Source: Flavobacterium micromati
Lineage (GTDB): Bacteria > Bacteroidota > Bacteroidia > Flavobacteriales > Flavobacteriaceae
NCBI RefSeq assembly: GCF_900129585.1
Contig: NZ_FQWF01000005.1
Location: 124,001 to 188,000 of the forward strand
Length of the DNA stretch: 64,000 nucleotides
Direction of reading: 5' to 3'
The notes under the pieces were generated by a model. The model had not been told where the DNA came from, searched no databases, and saw nothing but the letters and a program-made list of their open reading frames with translations. Within the stretch, counting starts at the first letter, position 1; each line of letters opens with the position of its first letter. The position numbers and the translations under genes are program-made. Of this stretch, positions 1 through 7,761 are shown piece by piece.

Positions 1-1
1 C

Positions 2-790
2 TTAAAAATTTTGGCAAATGAACTCCCTTTTGCTACCAACGCAAATATGTTGTTTGATGAAAAAACCTTAGAGCCTTTATATAAATTAATCTTAGGTCAA
101 GCGGGAAGTTCATTTACGTTTGAAGTTGCTTTGAAAAATGGAATTCCGTTCAGCTTAATTAATCGAGCGAAGAAGAAAATTGAAGTTGGAAAAGTACGAT
201 TTGACAAAACTATTGCAACACTTCAAAAAGAACGCTCGAAACTGGAAAAAACGTCACAAACGCTAAAGGAAGAGGAAACAAAAGCACGTGAAGAAGGTAA
301 AAAAATGGAAACGATCAATGTAAAAATCAAGCAAAAACTGGAGAGTTACCAGGAATTATATGATAGCAATCAGAAAACGATTTACATTGGTCAAAAAATA
401 GAAGATATTTCTGAAAAGTATTTCAATAATAAAAATAAAAAAGAACTGCTAGGCGAATTCTTAAAAATAATCGAAATCGAAAATTCTAAACGTAGAAAAG
501 CTACGGTAAAAGAAACAAAAGCGATAATTGAAAAGAAAAAAGAAGTAATTGAAGAAGTTACTGTTCAGGTTGAAGAAATTAGGAAAGAAAAGAAAGAGAA
601 AAAATTAAAAGTGGTTATTGAAAAAACAAAACCAATATTAAAAATTGGCGATCGCGTACGAATGTTTGATGGGAAAGCAGTTGGAACAATTGACAATATC
701 GAAAAAAATAAAGCAACAGTAAATTATGGCGTTTTTACCTCCAAAGTAAGTTTAGAGGCGCTCGAATTTGTAGAAGCTGGCAAGAAGTAG
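2..790 (+). CDS. MutS2-like DNA mismatch repair family protein, 3' part only
   Basis: The frame is open from the first base of the window, so this is the C-terminal 262 residues of a gene that starts upstream; the TTG at 11 is internal. The first residues match the end of the MutS-family ATPase domain (an ATNANMLFD stretch, then LYKLILGQAGSS and FTFEVALKNGIP). A long charged coiled coil follows, about residues 60-200 of the fragment, and then a small beta domain starting near KIGDRVRMFDG. No Smr nuclease domain follows, although classical MutS2 has one; a Smr-less form is what I would expect in Flavobacterium, from memory. MutS2 proteins act on branched DNA or stalled ribosomes, and which applies here cannot be told. 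Confidence 0.85.
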   Translation, partial: LKILANELPFATNANMLFDEKTLEPLYKLILGQAGSSFTFEVALKNGIPFSLINRAKKKIEVGKVRFDKTIATLQKERSKLEKTSQTLKEEETKAREEGKKMETINVKIKQKLESYQELYDSNQKTIYIGQKIEDISEKYFNNKNKKELLGEFLKIIEIENSKRRKATVKETKAIIEKKKEVIEEVTVQVEEIRKEKKEKKLKVVIEKTKPILKIGDRVRMFDGKAVGTIDNIEKNKATVNYGVFTSKVSLEALEFVEAGKK

Positions 791-828
791 TGCAAGTCAC
801 AGCGAGATATAAATCTCTATATAATAAT

Positions 829-848
829 TGCGAGGAACGAACCAATCA
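829..848 (+). repeat. degenerate intergenic repeat, left copy
   Basis: TTGCGAGGAACGAACCAATC reads like the abundant Bacteroidota intergenic repeat (forms such as GCGAGGAACGAAGCAATC). Its reverse complement matches 1464-1483 at 16 of 20 positions, so the GIY-YIG gene between them sits inside an imperfect inverted repeat. Confidence 0.6.
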
Positions 849-911
849 TACTAAAATAAACACTAATTAAGCAGCTAATTTGAGCAAAAAAATGAGAACC
901 TAAGTGAGATT

Positions 912-925
912 GCGATGTACATCGC
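912..925. repeat. 14-bp perfect palindrome upstream of the GIY-YIG gene
   Basis: GCGATGTACATCGC is its own reverse complement. It follows GAGATT, the sequence that usually leads the GAGATTGC intergenic repeat, so it may be a variant of that repeat. It lies 22 bases before the ATG at 948 and could also be a protein-binding site. Confidence 0.45.
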
Positions 926-947
926 GTTAACCCTTTAAACGAAAACT

Positions 948-1253
948 ATGAAACCAGGATTTATTTACATTATCACTAATAAATACCAAACAGTAGTTTG
1001 TACAGGTGTCACTTCAAATCTGCCGCGAAGAATTATAAATCATAAGGAAAATAAATATCCCAATTCATTTTCTGCACGTTACAATGTCAATATTTTAGTT
1101 TACTACGAACAATTTCAATCTATTGGTGATGCAGTTACAAGAGAAAAACAAATAAAAGCAGGTTCGAGAGAATTTAAAAATAATTTAGTAGGTTCAGTAA
1201 ATCCTGCTTGGAAAGATTTATTTGAAGATATTAAAGATATTATGACCGAGTAA
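948..1253 (+). CDS. small GIY-YIG nuclease-superfamily protein
   Basis: 101 residues, the usual size of the stand-alone UPF0213-like GIY-YIG proteins. The fold signature is visible: FIYIITNK for the GIY strand, then TGVTSNLPRRI with the Arg-bearing helix, HK, and a glutamate in TREKQIKAGSR. The second motif, normally Y-I/T-G, reads C-T-G, so the second catalytic tyrosine is replaced by cysteine and activity may be lost. The start at ATG 948 is the only one that keeps the first beta strand. The gene stands alone between non-coding stretches that carry degenerate inverted repeats (829-848 and 1464-1483). Such proteins are often multicopy in Flavobacterium genomes (from memory). Function is unknown. 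Confidence 0.85.
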   Translation: MKPGFIYIITNKYQTVVCTGVTSNLPRRIINHKENKYPNSFSARYNVNILVYYEQFQSIGDAVTREKQIKAGSREFKNNLVGSVNPAWKDLFEDIKDIMTE

Positions 1254-1463
1254 AGTTATTGAGACGAACGAAACATTAGCAGTAAAACTAGTGCAAGATG
1301 AGCAATAAAATTGATCAAAATAGTTGGTAAAAAATTAAGTGATCTCCTTGAACAACAAATTGGGTAACAAGAGCTAGAACATAATTAAACAGAAAATTTT
1401 GCTGAATAATCGAACAAGTATATTTAGCGACAGTAGTGCGTAATGGAGGTGAACAACTAAGCA

Positions 1464-1483
1464 AGATTGCTTTGCTCCTTGCA
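1464..1483 (-). repeat. degenerate intergenic repeat, right copy (inverted)
   Basis: GATTGCTTTGCTCCTTGCAA is the inverted partner of 829-848 (16 of 20 positions). It lies inside the apparent 5' extension of the DUF393 reading frame, one reason to place that gene's start further downstream. Confidence 0.55.
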
Positions 1484-1562
1484 AGGACAAAACAGTAAAA
1501 TTGCTATGATGCTTAAAATGAATTCAAATACGAGTGCTTCATCGCCTGAAATGATAAGAAAA

Positions 1563-1979
1563 ATGGAAAACTTACCTAAAGACAAAAAAGTAATATTATT
1601 TGATGGCGTCTGTAATCTTTGTGATTTAGCTGTGCAGGTTATTATTAAACACGATAAGAAAGATGTATTTAGATTTGTTGCATTGCAGTCTGATTTAGGT
1701 CAAAGAATAATTAAACATCTTGGAATAGATACTCAAAAAACAGATAGCATCATTCTGTATCAGCCTGGTTTTGCCTACTTTTATAAATCAGAAGCGGCTT
1801 TAGAAATTGCAAAAGATTTAGGTGGAATCTATTATTTTGCTTCCTTATTCTCTATTCTACCCGATTCTTTTAACAATGCTGTTTACGATTATATAGCAAG
1901 AAATAGATACAAATGGTATGGTAAAAAAGACAACTGTTTGATTCCAACTCCAGAATTACAAGATAAATTTTTATCGTAA
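1563..1979 (+). CDS. DCC-family thiol-disulfide oxidoreductase-like protein (DUF393/YuxK)
   Basis: 138 residues. The N-terminus carries the family hallmark FDGVCNLCD with the CxxC pair at residues 17 and 20, followed by a thioredoxin-like fold (FRFVALQS, ILYQPG) and a C-terminal YDYIARNRYKWYG segment typical of DUF393. The frame is open from TTG 1467, but those codons run through an intergenic repeat; ATG 1563 (MENLPK) gives the usual length and places the CxxC close to the N-terminus. ATG 1551 is possible too. The protein is probably cytoplasmic, as there is no signal peptide. Substrate is unknown. Confidence 0.88.
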   Translation: MENLPKDKKVILFDGVCNLCDLAVQVIIKHDKKDVFRFVALQSDLGQRIIKHLGIDTQKTDSIILYQPGFAYFYKSEAALEIAKDLGGIYYFASLFSILPDSFNNAVYDYIARNRYKWYGKKDNCLIPTPELQDKFLS

Positions 1980-2057
1980 AAATTCGGTTATGATAATTAT
2001 CATGTCTTTTAATTATCAACACCTTTATATTTGACAAAACTTAAAAGGCAATTAAAT

Positions 2058-2189
2058 ATGAAAGACACAACACTTTTTTCTTGGGATAACGGAACAATTA
2101 TAATGGTAATCGTATTTAGTTTGGTAATCATAGGAATTGTTTCCGCAGTTTTTATTATGATGAATTCTGATAAAAAAACAAAAAAATAG
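2058..2189 (+). CDS. 43-residue single-pass membrane peptide
   Basis: An ATG-to-TAG frame encodes a short polar N-terminus (MKDTTLFSWDNG), one hydrophobic helix of about 20 residues (residues 14-35) and a lysine-rich tail (SDKKTKK), which fits a small inner-membrane peptide with the tail in the cytoplasm. It is convergent with ettA and is followed at once by the shared terminator hairpin at 2198-2225. No function is recognised. The clean topology and neat placement between neighbours are the only support. Confidence 0.6.
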   Translation: MKDTTLFSWDNGTIIMVIVFSLVIIGIVSAVFIMMNSDKKTKK

Positions 2190-2192
2190 CGC

Positions 2193-2225
2193 AAAAAAAG
2201 AGGATGCCCAGTTGGACATCCTCTT
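2193..2225 (-). terminator. intrinsic terminator of ettA
   Basis: Twelve-base arms (2198-2209 and 2214-2225, AAGAGGATGCCC with GGACATCCTCTT, one mismatch) enclose the loop AGTT. On the minus strand the stem is followed by seven T (2199-2193). It may also stop the small plus-strand gene ending at 2189. Confidence 0.85.
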
Positions 2226-2249
2226 GTTGCTGTCAATTTATTAGAAAAA

Positions 2250-3944
2250 TTAGCTTCTGATTAATTTTTTATATTTTAACCTTTTTGGAGTTAAATCACC
2301 ACCCAAACGTTTCTTTTTATTTTCTTCATATTCAGAGAAACCACCTTCAAAACAATATACTTCAGAATTTCCTTCGAAAGCTAAAATATGCGTACAAATT
2401 CTATCTAAGAACCATCTATCGTGAGAAATTACCACCGCACAACCAGCAAAACTTTCTAAACCTTCCTCAAGTGCACGCAGCGTATTTATGTCTAAGTCAT
2501 TTGTTGGCTCATCCAGTAATAAAACGTTTCCTTCTTCTTTCAAAGTCATTGCAAGGTGCAAACGGTTGCGTTCTCCACCAGAAAGTGCCGATACTTTCTT
2601 GTTTTGCTCGCCACCCCCAAAATTAAAACGAGACAAATAAGCACGTGAATTTACTTGCTTTCCTCCCATCATAATTAGTTCTTGACCATCAGCGAAATTC
2701 TCCCAAATTGATTTATCAGGATTAATATTGGAATGCGCTTGATCCACATACGCAATTTTTACGGTATCGCCAATTGAAAATTCACCTGAATCAGGTTTCT
2801 CTTCACCCATTATCATTTTGAAAATAGTTGATTTACCAGCACCATTAGGTCCTATGATTCCAACAATTCCCGCTTGTGGTAACGTGAAATTCAAATTATC
2901 ATATAATAATTTTTCGCCAAAACCTTTAGCTACGTTTTTAGCTTCAATAACATTAGTTCCTAAACGTGGCCCGTTAGGAATGTAAATTTCCAGATTTTCA
3001 TCTAGTTGCTTCTGATCTTCGTTTAAAAGCTTGTCATAGTTTTGCAAACGCGCTTTTTGCTTCGTTTGTCGTCCTTTAGCTCCTTGACGAACCCAGTCTA
3101 ACTCCCTTTCTAAGTTTTTTCTACGTTTTGAAGCTACTTTTTCTTCAAGTGCCATTCTACTTGACTTTTGATCTAGCCAAGAACTGTAGTTTCCTTTCCA
3201 AGGAATACCTTCACCTCTATCTAATTCTAGAATCCAACCCGCAACATTATCTAAGAAATATCTATCGTGCGTCACTGCAATTACAGTTCCAGCGTATTGT
3301 GCTAAATGCTGTTCCAGCCATAAAACACTCTCGGCATCCAAGTGATTCGTGGGTTCATCTAATAACAAAACGTCAGGTTGTTGCAATAACAAACGACATA
3401 AAGCTACGCGACGACGCTCTCCTCCTGATAAATTTTTAATAGGAGTATCTGCCTCTGGAGTACGCAACGCATCCATTGCAATTTCGAGTTTAGTGTCAAT
3501 TTCCCAAGCTCCAAGAGCGTCAATTTTATCTTGTAAAAGTGCTTGACGGTCCATCAATTGATCCATCTTATCTGGATTTTCATAAACTTCAGGAAGTCCA
3601 AAACTATCATTAATTTTATTGAACTCATCTAAAACGGCCATTGTTTCAGCAACTCCTTCTCGCACAATTTCGATTACTGTTTTAGTATCATCTAGTAAAG
3701 GTTCTTGTTCTAAATATCCTACCGTGTAATTTGGTGCAAAAACTACATCGCCTTGGTAGTTTTTATCAACGCCGGCTATAATTTTTAATAAAGAGGATTT
3801 TCCAGAGCCATTCAAACCCAAAATTCCAATTTTAGCTCCATAAAAAAAACTTAAATAAATATTTTTAAGAACTGGTTTATCAGCTCCTGGGTAGGTTTTA
3901 CTCAATTTAGACATTGAGAATATTACTTTCTTATCGTCTGCCAT
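2250..3944 (-). CDS. ettA: energy-dependent translational throttle protein EttA (ABC-F ATPase)
   Basis: 564 residues with two soluble ABC ATPase domains and no membrane part. Walker A motifs are GLNGSGKS (43-50) and GPNGAGKS (near 365). ABC signatures LSGGERRR and LSGGERNR precede LLLDEPTNHLD and LLLDEPTNDLD. The linker between the domains holds the charged coiled coil of ABC-F proteins (near 265-310). Length and the MADDKKVIFSMSKLSKTYPG start match EttA rather than Uup or antibiotic-resistance ABC-F forms. EttA binds the ribosomal E site and gates the first elongation steps according to ATP/ADP. Monocistronic, with a terminator at 2193-2225. Confidence 0.95.
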   Translation of the reverse strand: MADDKKVIFSMSKLSKTYPGADKPVLKNIYLSFFYGAKIGILGLNGSGKSSLLKIIAGVDKNYQGDVVFAPNYTVGYLEQEPLLDDTKTVIEIVREGVAETMAVLDEFNKINDSFGLPEVYENPDKMDQLMDRQALLQDKIDALGAWEIDTKLEIAMDALRTPEADTPIKNLSGGERRRVALCRLLLQQPDVLLLDEPTNHLDAESVLWLEQHLAQYAGTVIAVTHDRYFLDNVAGWILELDRGEGIPWKGNYSSWLDQKSSRMALEEKVASKRRKNLERELDWVRQGAKGRQTKQKARLQNYDKLLNEDQKQLDENLEIYIPNGPRLGTNVIEAKNVAKGFGEKLLYDNLNFTLPQAGIVGIIGPNGAGKSTIFKMIMGEEKPDSGEFSIGDTVKIAYVDQAHSNINPDKSIWENFADGQELIMMGGKQVNSRAYLSRFNFGGGEQNKKVSALSGGERNRLHLAMTLKEEGNVLLLDEPTNDLDINTLRALEEGLESFAGCAVVISHDRWFLDRICTHILAFEGNSEVYCFEGGFSEYEENKKKRLGGDLTPKRLKYKKLIRS

Positions 3945-3986
3945 TTTTTTTAAATTAAAATTTATTAATATTATTTGCTATATTTT

Positions 3987-4169
3987 TTAAAGTCGGCCCT
4001 TAAGCGAACTAAATACCCACGCATTTGCCAAAAACCCAACGCCAACTGCGGCAAATCCCCATCCTGAAACGTCTCTGTAGCGAAAAGCTCCCAAACCTAT
4101 TAAGAGCAATCCCATCAAAATCATTATTAGAGTTGCCCAGCCTAAAATAGTGTTTTTATTCGTTCCCAT
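3987..4169 (-). CDS. small two-helix membrane protein (CAL67264-type)
   Basis: 60 residues with two hydrophobic helices (about 8-28 and 36-54) joined by the short polar turn RYRDVSGWG, no signal peptide and a basic C-terminus. It resembles the small flavobacterial membrane proteins named CAL67264 family (from memory, no search). It lies between holA and ettA on the same strand. Function unknown. Confidence 0.75.
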   Translation of the reverse strand: MGTNKNTILGWATLIMILMGLLLIGLGAFRYRDVSGWGFAAVGVGFLANAWVFSSLKGRL

Positions 4170-4242
4170 AATTGTGGTTTCTAATTATCAAGCTCATTCT
4201 AAAATTTTGAATCAGTTTGCAAATATCGGTAATTTTTATCCT

Positions 4243-5247
4243 TTAATTAAATATTTTATAAAGCATTTCTCGTAATAAATCAGATTGTGAAAGAGCATTA
4301 GCACCTACTCCTTTACTTTTTACATCAATATCTCTTAATGCAGCAACTATTTGGCTCACTTTTTTCATAGGAAAATTTTTTAATGCAACATCGTATTCTT
4401 TCAAAAAGAATGGATTTACTCCCAACATCGCAGCTACATTTTTAGGATTTTTGTCCTTTAATCCATGATATTTTAAAAGTTGGATAAAAAAGCCAAAAAC
4501 TAAACTGGTAGTTACCACCATTGGATTATCTTTCGGATTTTGAGCAAAATTTTCAGCTATGGTGTATGCTTTTAATTGGTTTCGTTCACCAAGGGCTTTT
4601 CTTAACTCAAATACGTTAAAATCCTTGCTAAATCCTATATTTTCTTCAATATCTTTAGGAGTTATGTTACTGCCAACGGGCAATATAATTTGCAGTTTTT
4701 CAAGTTCGTTATTTATCTTACTCAAGTCTGTGCCTAAAAATTCAACTAACATAGCATTGGCTTTAGGTTCGATTGTGTATTTTTTGCCTGCTAAAACTCG
4801 CTTGATCCAGTCGCCAACTTGATTTTCGTATAATTTTTTACTTTCGAATACCACTCCGTTTTTAGCGATTAGTTTCGTTACTTTTTTTCTTTTATCAAGC
4901 GTTTTATATTTATAACAAAAAACTAAAACAGTTGAAGGAACTGGATTTTCGGCGTAAGTTTCTAATTTCTCTATAGTTCGAGTTAAATCCTGCGCTTCTT
5001 TGACAATTACAACTTGGCGCTCGGCCATCATAGGATAACGCTTTGCTGTAGAAATAATATCTTCAATTGTCACATCGCGTCCATATAAAACTGATTGGTT
5101 GAATCCTTTTTCCTCTTCGCTAAGCACATTTTTTTCAATATAATCGCATAACTTATCAATATAATACGGTTCCTCTCCCATCAATAAATAGATAGGTTTG
5201 ATATTACCCGTCTTAATGTCATTTACAATTTTTAAAACCTCGTCCAT
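4243..5247 (-). CDS. holA: DNA polymerase III subunit delta
   Basis: 334 residues. The N-terminal AAA-like domain starts DEVLKIVNDIKTGNIKPIYLLMGEEPYYID, the family's opening, with a degenerate P-loop as expected for delta. Middle motifs include VVIVKEAQDL and VLVFCYKYKTLDKRKK, and the C-terminal collar domain ends ALSQSDLLREMLYKIFN. Delta opens the beta clamp within the clamp-loader complex. It is divergent from the HsdR_N-like gene at 5331, an order I recall as common in Flavobacterium. Confidence 0.93.
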   Translation of the reverse strand: MDEVLKIVNDIKTGNIKPIYLLMGEEPYYIDKLCDYIEKNVLSEEEKGFNQSVLYGRDVTIEDIISTAKRYPMMAERQVVIVKEAQDLTRTIEKLETYAENPVPSTVLVFCYKYKTLDKRKKVTKLIAKNGVVFESKKLYENQVGDWIKRVLAGKKYTIEPKANAMLVEFLGTDLSKINNELEKLQIILPVGSNITPKDIEENIGFSKDFNVFELRKALGERNQLKAYTIAENFAQNPKDNPMVVTTSLVFGFFIQLLKYHGLKDKNPKNVAAMLGVNPFFLKEYDVALKNFPMKKVSQIVAALRDIDVKSKGVGANALSQSDLLREMLYKIFN

Positions 5248-5318
5248 GGAATTTTATTATATTTTATTTGCGATTTTCAATTTGGTATTTGAAAACTATA
5301 ATCTTTCAACTTATTTAA

Positions 5319-5326
5319 TACTTTTG
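5319..5326 (+). promoter_or_regulatory. TAnnTTTG -7 box of the HsdR_N-like gene
   Basis: TACTTTTG ends only four bases before ATG 5331, so the predicted transcript would begin at or next to the start codon. No TTTG at the usual distance is seen upstream. Confidence 0.5.
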
Positions 5327-5330
5327 TTTA

Positions 5331-5780
5331 ATGCAGCAACTCAATTTTCCAACCTATCAATTTCGTTTCAAAAATAGCGAAAATAAAGTGGCTATTTTTG
5401 ACGAAATTAGGAAAAAATTTATCATCCTAACTCCTGAGGAATGGGTCAGGCAACACGTGATTCGATTTTTACTTACAGAAAAAAAATATCCAAAATCACT
5501 TATTAATGTTGAAAAAGTATTAAAAGTCAATGGCTTGCGCAAAAGGTACGATGTTGTAGTTTTTAATCCTGATGGTTCCATTTTTATTTTAATCGAATGC
5601 AAAGCTCCCGAAATTAAAGTTTCGCAATCAACTTTTGATCAAATTGCACGCTACAATATGACTATGAAAGCACAATATTTAATGGTAACTAATGGATTGA
5701 ATCATTACTTTTGCCAAATGGATTTTGAAAATGAAAAGTATCTGTTTCTTGCCGAACTTCCACTTTATCAAGTACTATAA
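5331..5780 (+). CDS. stand-alone HsdR N-terminal-like (PD-(D/E)xK fold) protein
   Basis: 149 residues. The nuclease-fold core is visible: an Asp in RYDVVVFNPDG and the ExK of ILIECKAPEIKV, with SQSTFDQIARYN after it, as in the type I restriction enzyme R N-terminal domain (HSDR_N_2). There are no helicase or specificity subunits nearby, so this is the single-domain form found beside holA rather than a restriction system. Whether it cuts DNA is unknown. Its stop is 12 bases before the glycosyltransferase start, suggesting an operon. Confidence 0.88.
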   Translation: MQQLNFPTYQFRFKNSENKVAIFDEIRKKFIILTPEEWVRQHVIRFLLTEKKYPKSLINVEKVLKVNGLRKRYDVVVFNPDGSIFILIECKAPEIKVSQSTFDQIARYNMTMKAQYLMVTNGLNHYFCQMDFENEKYLFLAELPLYQVL

Positions 5781-5792
5781 TTAAATCTTAAA

Positions 5793-6785
5793 ATGAAAAT
5801 AGCAGTTGTAATACTAAATTGGAATGGAATTTTGTTGTTGGAGAAATTTCTACCATCTATTGTTCAAAACTCGCCAGAAGCCATAATTTACGTCGCTGAT
5901 AATGCTTCTACAGATGATTCGATATCGTTTATTAAAACATTTTTCCCTGCTATAAAAATAATAAAAAACAGTAGTAACCTTGGTTTTGCAAATGGTTACA
6001 ACGAGGCATTAAAAAGTGTTGATGCTGAACTATATGCACTAGTAAATTCAGATATTGAAGTTACTGAAAATTGGCTAAAGCCAATTATAAAAACTTTTGA
6101 AAACGAACCAAACACAGCAATTATACAACCAAAGATTTTAGATTATAAACGCAAAGATTACTTTGAATACGCAGGGGCAGCTGGCGGTTTTATTGATCAA
6201 TATGGATATCCGTATTGCAGAGGACGGATTTTTGATACTTTAGAGAAAGATAATGGACAGTACGACGATAATACCGAAATATTTTGGGCTTCGGGAGCAT
6301 GCTTTTTTATTAGAAGTTTAGTTTACAAAGAACTAAATGGTTTTGATGGCGAATTTTTTGCACATCAAGAAGAAATAGATTTATGTTGGCGCGCCATAAA
6401 TGAAGGATATATAATTAAGTACAACTCGCAATCTGTTGTTTTTCATGTGGGTGGAGCTACTTTGCAACATGGAAATCCAACAAAGACTTTTCTTAATTTT
6501 CGAAATTCTCTATTGATGTTAACTAAAAATCTCCCTAAAGAGAAAGTTTTTACAATTCTTTTTATCAGAATGATTTTGGATGGGGTTGCTGGGTTTAAAT
6601 TTTTGTTAAAGGGTAAACTAAAACATTGTATGGCTGTACTGAGAGCACATTGGTCTTTTTACGGTTTATTTAATGATTGTTATAAAAAACGAAATAAATT
6701 TCAAAAGTCTGATTATTACAATGCGAAAAGCATCGTTTTCCAGTATTATATTAAAGCTGGCAAGGTTTTTGAAAAACCATTTTAA
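5793..6785 (+). CDS. family 2 glycosyltransferase
   Basis: 330 residues of a GT-A fold: AVVILNWNG at the start, ADNASTDDS, NLGFANGYNEAL, then the metal-binding region LVNSDIEVTENW and a WASGACFFIRSLVY acceptor segment with HQEEIDLCWR after it. This pattern belongs to rhamnosyltransferase-like GT2 enzymes (WbbL type) that build surface polysaccharide. A hydrophobic stretch near 250-275 may anchor the enzyme to the membrane. It follows the HsdR_N-like gene by 12 bases. Confidence 0.92.
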   Translation: MKIAVVILNWNGILLLEKFLPSIVQNSPEAIIYVADNASTDDSISFIKTFFPAIKIIKNSSNLGFANGYNEALKSVDAELYALVNSDIEVTENWLKPIIKTFENEPNTAIIQPKILDYKRKDYFEYAGAAGGFIDQYGYPYCRGRIFDTLEKDNGQYDDNTEIFWASGACFFIRSLVYKELNGFDGEFFAHQEEIDLCWRAINEGYIIKYNSQSVVFHVGGATLQHGNPTKTFLNFRNSLLMLTKNLPKEKVFTILFIRMILDGVAGFKFLLKGKLKHCMAVLRAHWSFYGLFNDCYKKRNKFQKSDYYNAKSIVFQYYIKAGKVFEKPF

Positions 6786-6818
6786 CAAATTATTATTATT
6801 AAAACAACTATTTAAAAC

Positions 6819-6826
6819 TATTTTTG
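6819..6826 (+). promoter_or_regulatory. TAnnTTTG -7 box of the OmpA lipoprotein gene
   Basis: TATTTTTG lies 23 bases before ATG 6850. It supports that start over the longer frame opening at 6673 inside the glycosyltransferase gene. Confidence 0.55.
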
Positions 6827-6849
6827 TAATTCACTTAAAATTTTATTTT

Positions 6850-7683
6850 ATGAAAAAAATCGTTATCGCCTTATCCGTTATGGCACTTCTTTCCTCATGT
6901 GTCTCTAAAAAGAAATACACTGAATTAGAATCTAGAAATAAAGAAACACAAGATTTATTAAATACTGCTACTGTAAAGTTAAATACCTGCTTAGAGGAAA
7001 AAGCTGGCCTTGCTGCAACCGCGTCTGCTTTAAAAGAGCAAAATCAGGATTTGATGAGTGTTTCAAAAGATATGACCATTTTGTCCACTAAAGGTGCTCA
7101 AAATATTGAAAAAGCCTTAGAATCAATAAAAGAGAAAGATCTAAAAATTAGCAGAATGCAAGATGCGTTAACTAAAAAAGATAGTGTAACTCTTGCTGTT
7201 GTTACAAGTTTAAAAAGCGCTGTAGGAATATCTGATCCCGATATTGAGATCAACGTTGAAAAAGGTGTTGTATTTATCTCTATTGCCGACAAATTATTAT
7301 TTAAAACTGGTAGTTATGAAGTAAGTGATAAAGCTAAAGGAGTATTAGCTAAAGTTGCTAAAGTTGTAAACGACAAACCTGATTTTGAGTGTATGGTTGA
7401 GGGTCATACGGATAACGTTCCGTACAATGGCACCGGAATTTTGTTAGACAACTGGGATTTAAGTGTGAAACGTTCTACTTCAATTATTCGTGTTTTAACG
7501 AATCAGTTAGGTGTTAAACCAGAGCAATTGATTGCAGCAGGAAGAAGTTCTTATGTTCCTTTAGTTGGAAATGATACAGCTGAAAACAAAGCTCGTAACA
7601 GAAGAACACGTATTGTTGTTTTACCTAAAATCGATCAATTTTACGAGATGATTGAAAAAGAGATGAAAAAACAAACAAAATAA
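6850..7683 (+). CDS. OmpA-family outer-membrane lipoprotein
   Basis: 277 residues. The N-terminus is a lipoprotein signal (MKKIVIALSVMALLSSC, lipobox LSSC), then a coiled coil (about 22-110) rich in Glu/Lys/Leu. A C-terminal OmpA-like peptidoglycan-binding domain follows: LLFKTGSYEVSDKAKGVLAKV, VEGHTDNVPY, NWDLSVKRSTSIIRVL and NRRTRIVVLPK. It probably ties the outer membrane to peptidoglycan. The longer frame from 6673 has no signal peptide at its start and overlaps the glycosyltransferase gene, and a -7 box lies just before 6850, so 6850 is preferred. Confidence 0.93.
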   Translation: MKKIVIALSVMALLSSCVSKKKYTELESRNKETQDLLNTATVKLNTCLEEKAGLAATASALKEQNQDLMSVSKDMTILSTKGAQNIEKALESIKEKDLKISRMQDALTKKDSVTLAVVTSLKSAVGISDPDIEINVEKGVVFISIADKLLFKTGSYEVSDKAKGVLAKVAKVVNDKPDFECMVEGHTDNVPYNGTGILLDNWDLSVKRSTSIIRVLTNQLGVKPEQLIAAGRSSYVPLVGNDTAENKARNRRTRIVVLPKIDQFYEMIEKEMKKQTK

Positions 7684-7731
7684 AAAAGTTTTCAGTGAAC
7701 AGTTATTAATGTTCAGTTTGTATAAAATTAG

Positions 7732-7761
7732 AAAACGTCCCAATTGCTTGGGACGTTTTTT
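7732..7761. terminator. bidirectional terminator between convergent genes
   Basis: Perfect 12-base arms (AAAACGTCCCAA and TTGGGACGTTTT) around the loop TTGC, with T beyond on the plus strand and A-rich DNA on the other side. It serves the OmpA gene and the convergent gene whose stop codon begins at 7762. Confidence 0.88.

Noticed and set aside
1467..1562. 5' extension of the DUF393 gene from TTG
   Set aside because: The extension reads through an intergenic repeat and adds no recognised domain.
5331..5780. Type I restriction system
   Set aside because: Only the HsdR N-terminal-like domain is present; no helicase, HsdS or HsdM genes are near.
6673..6849. 5' extension of the OmpA lipoprotein gene
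   Set aside because: It overlaps the glycosyltransferase gene and lies before a -7 box; the signal peptide starts at 6850.
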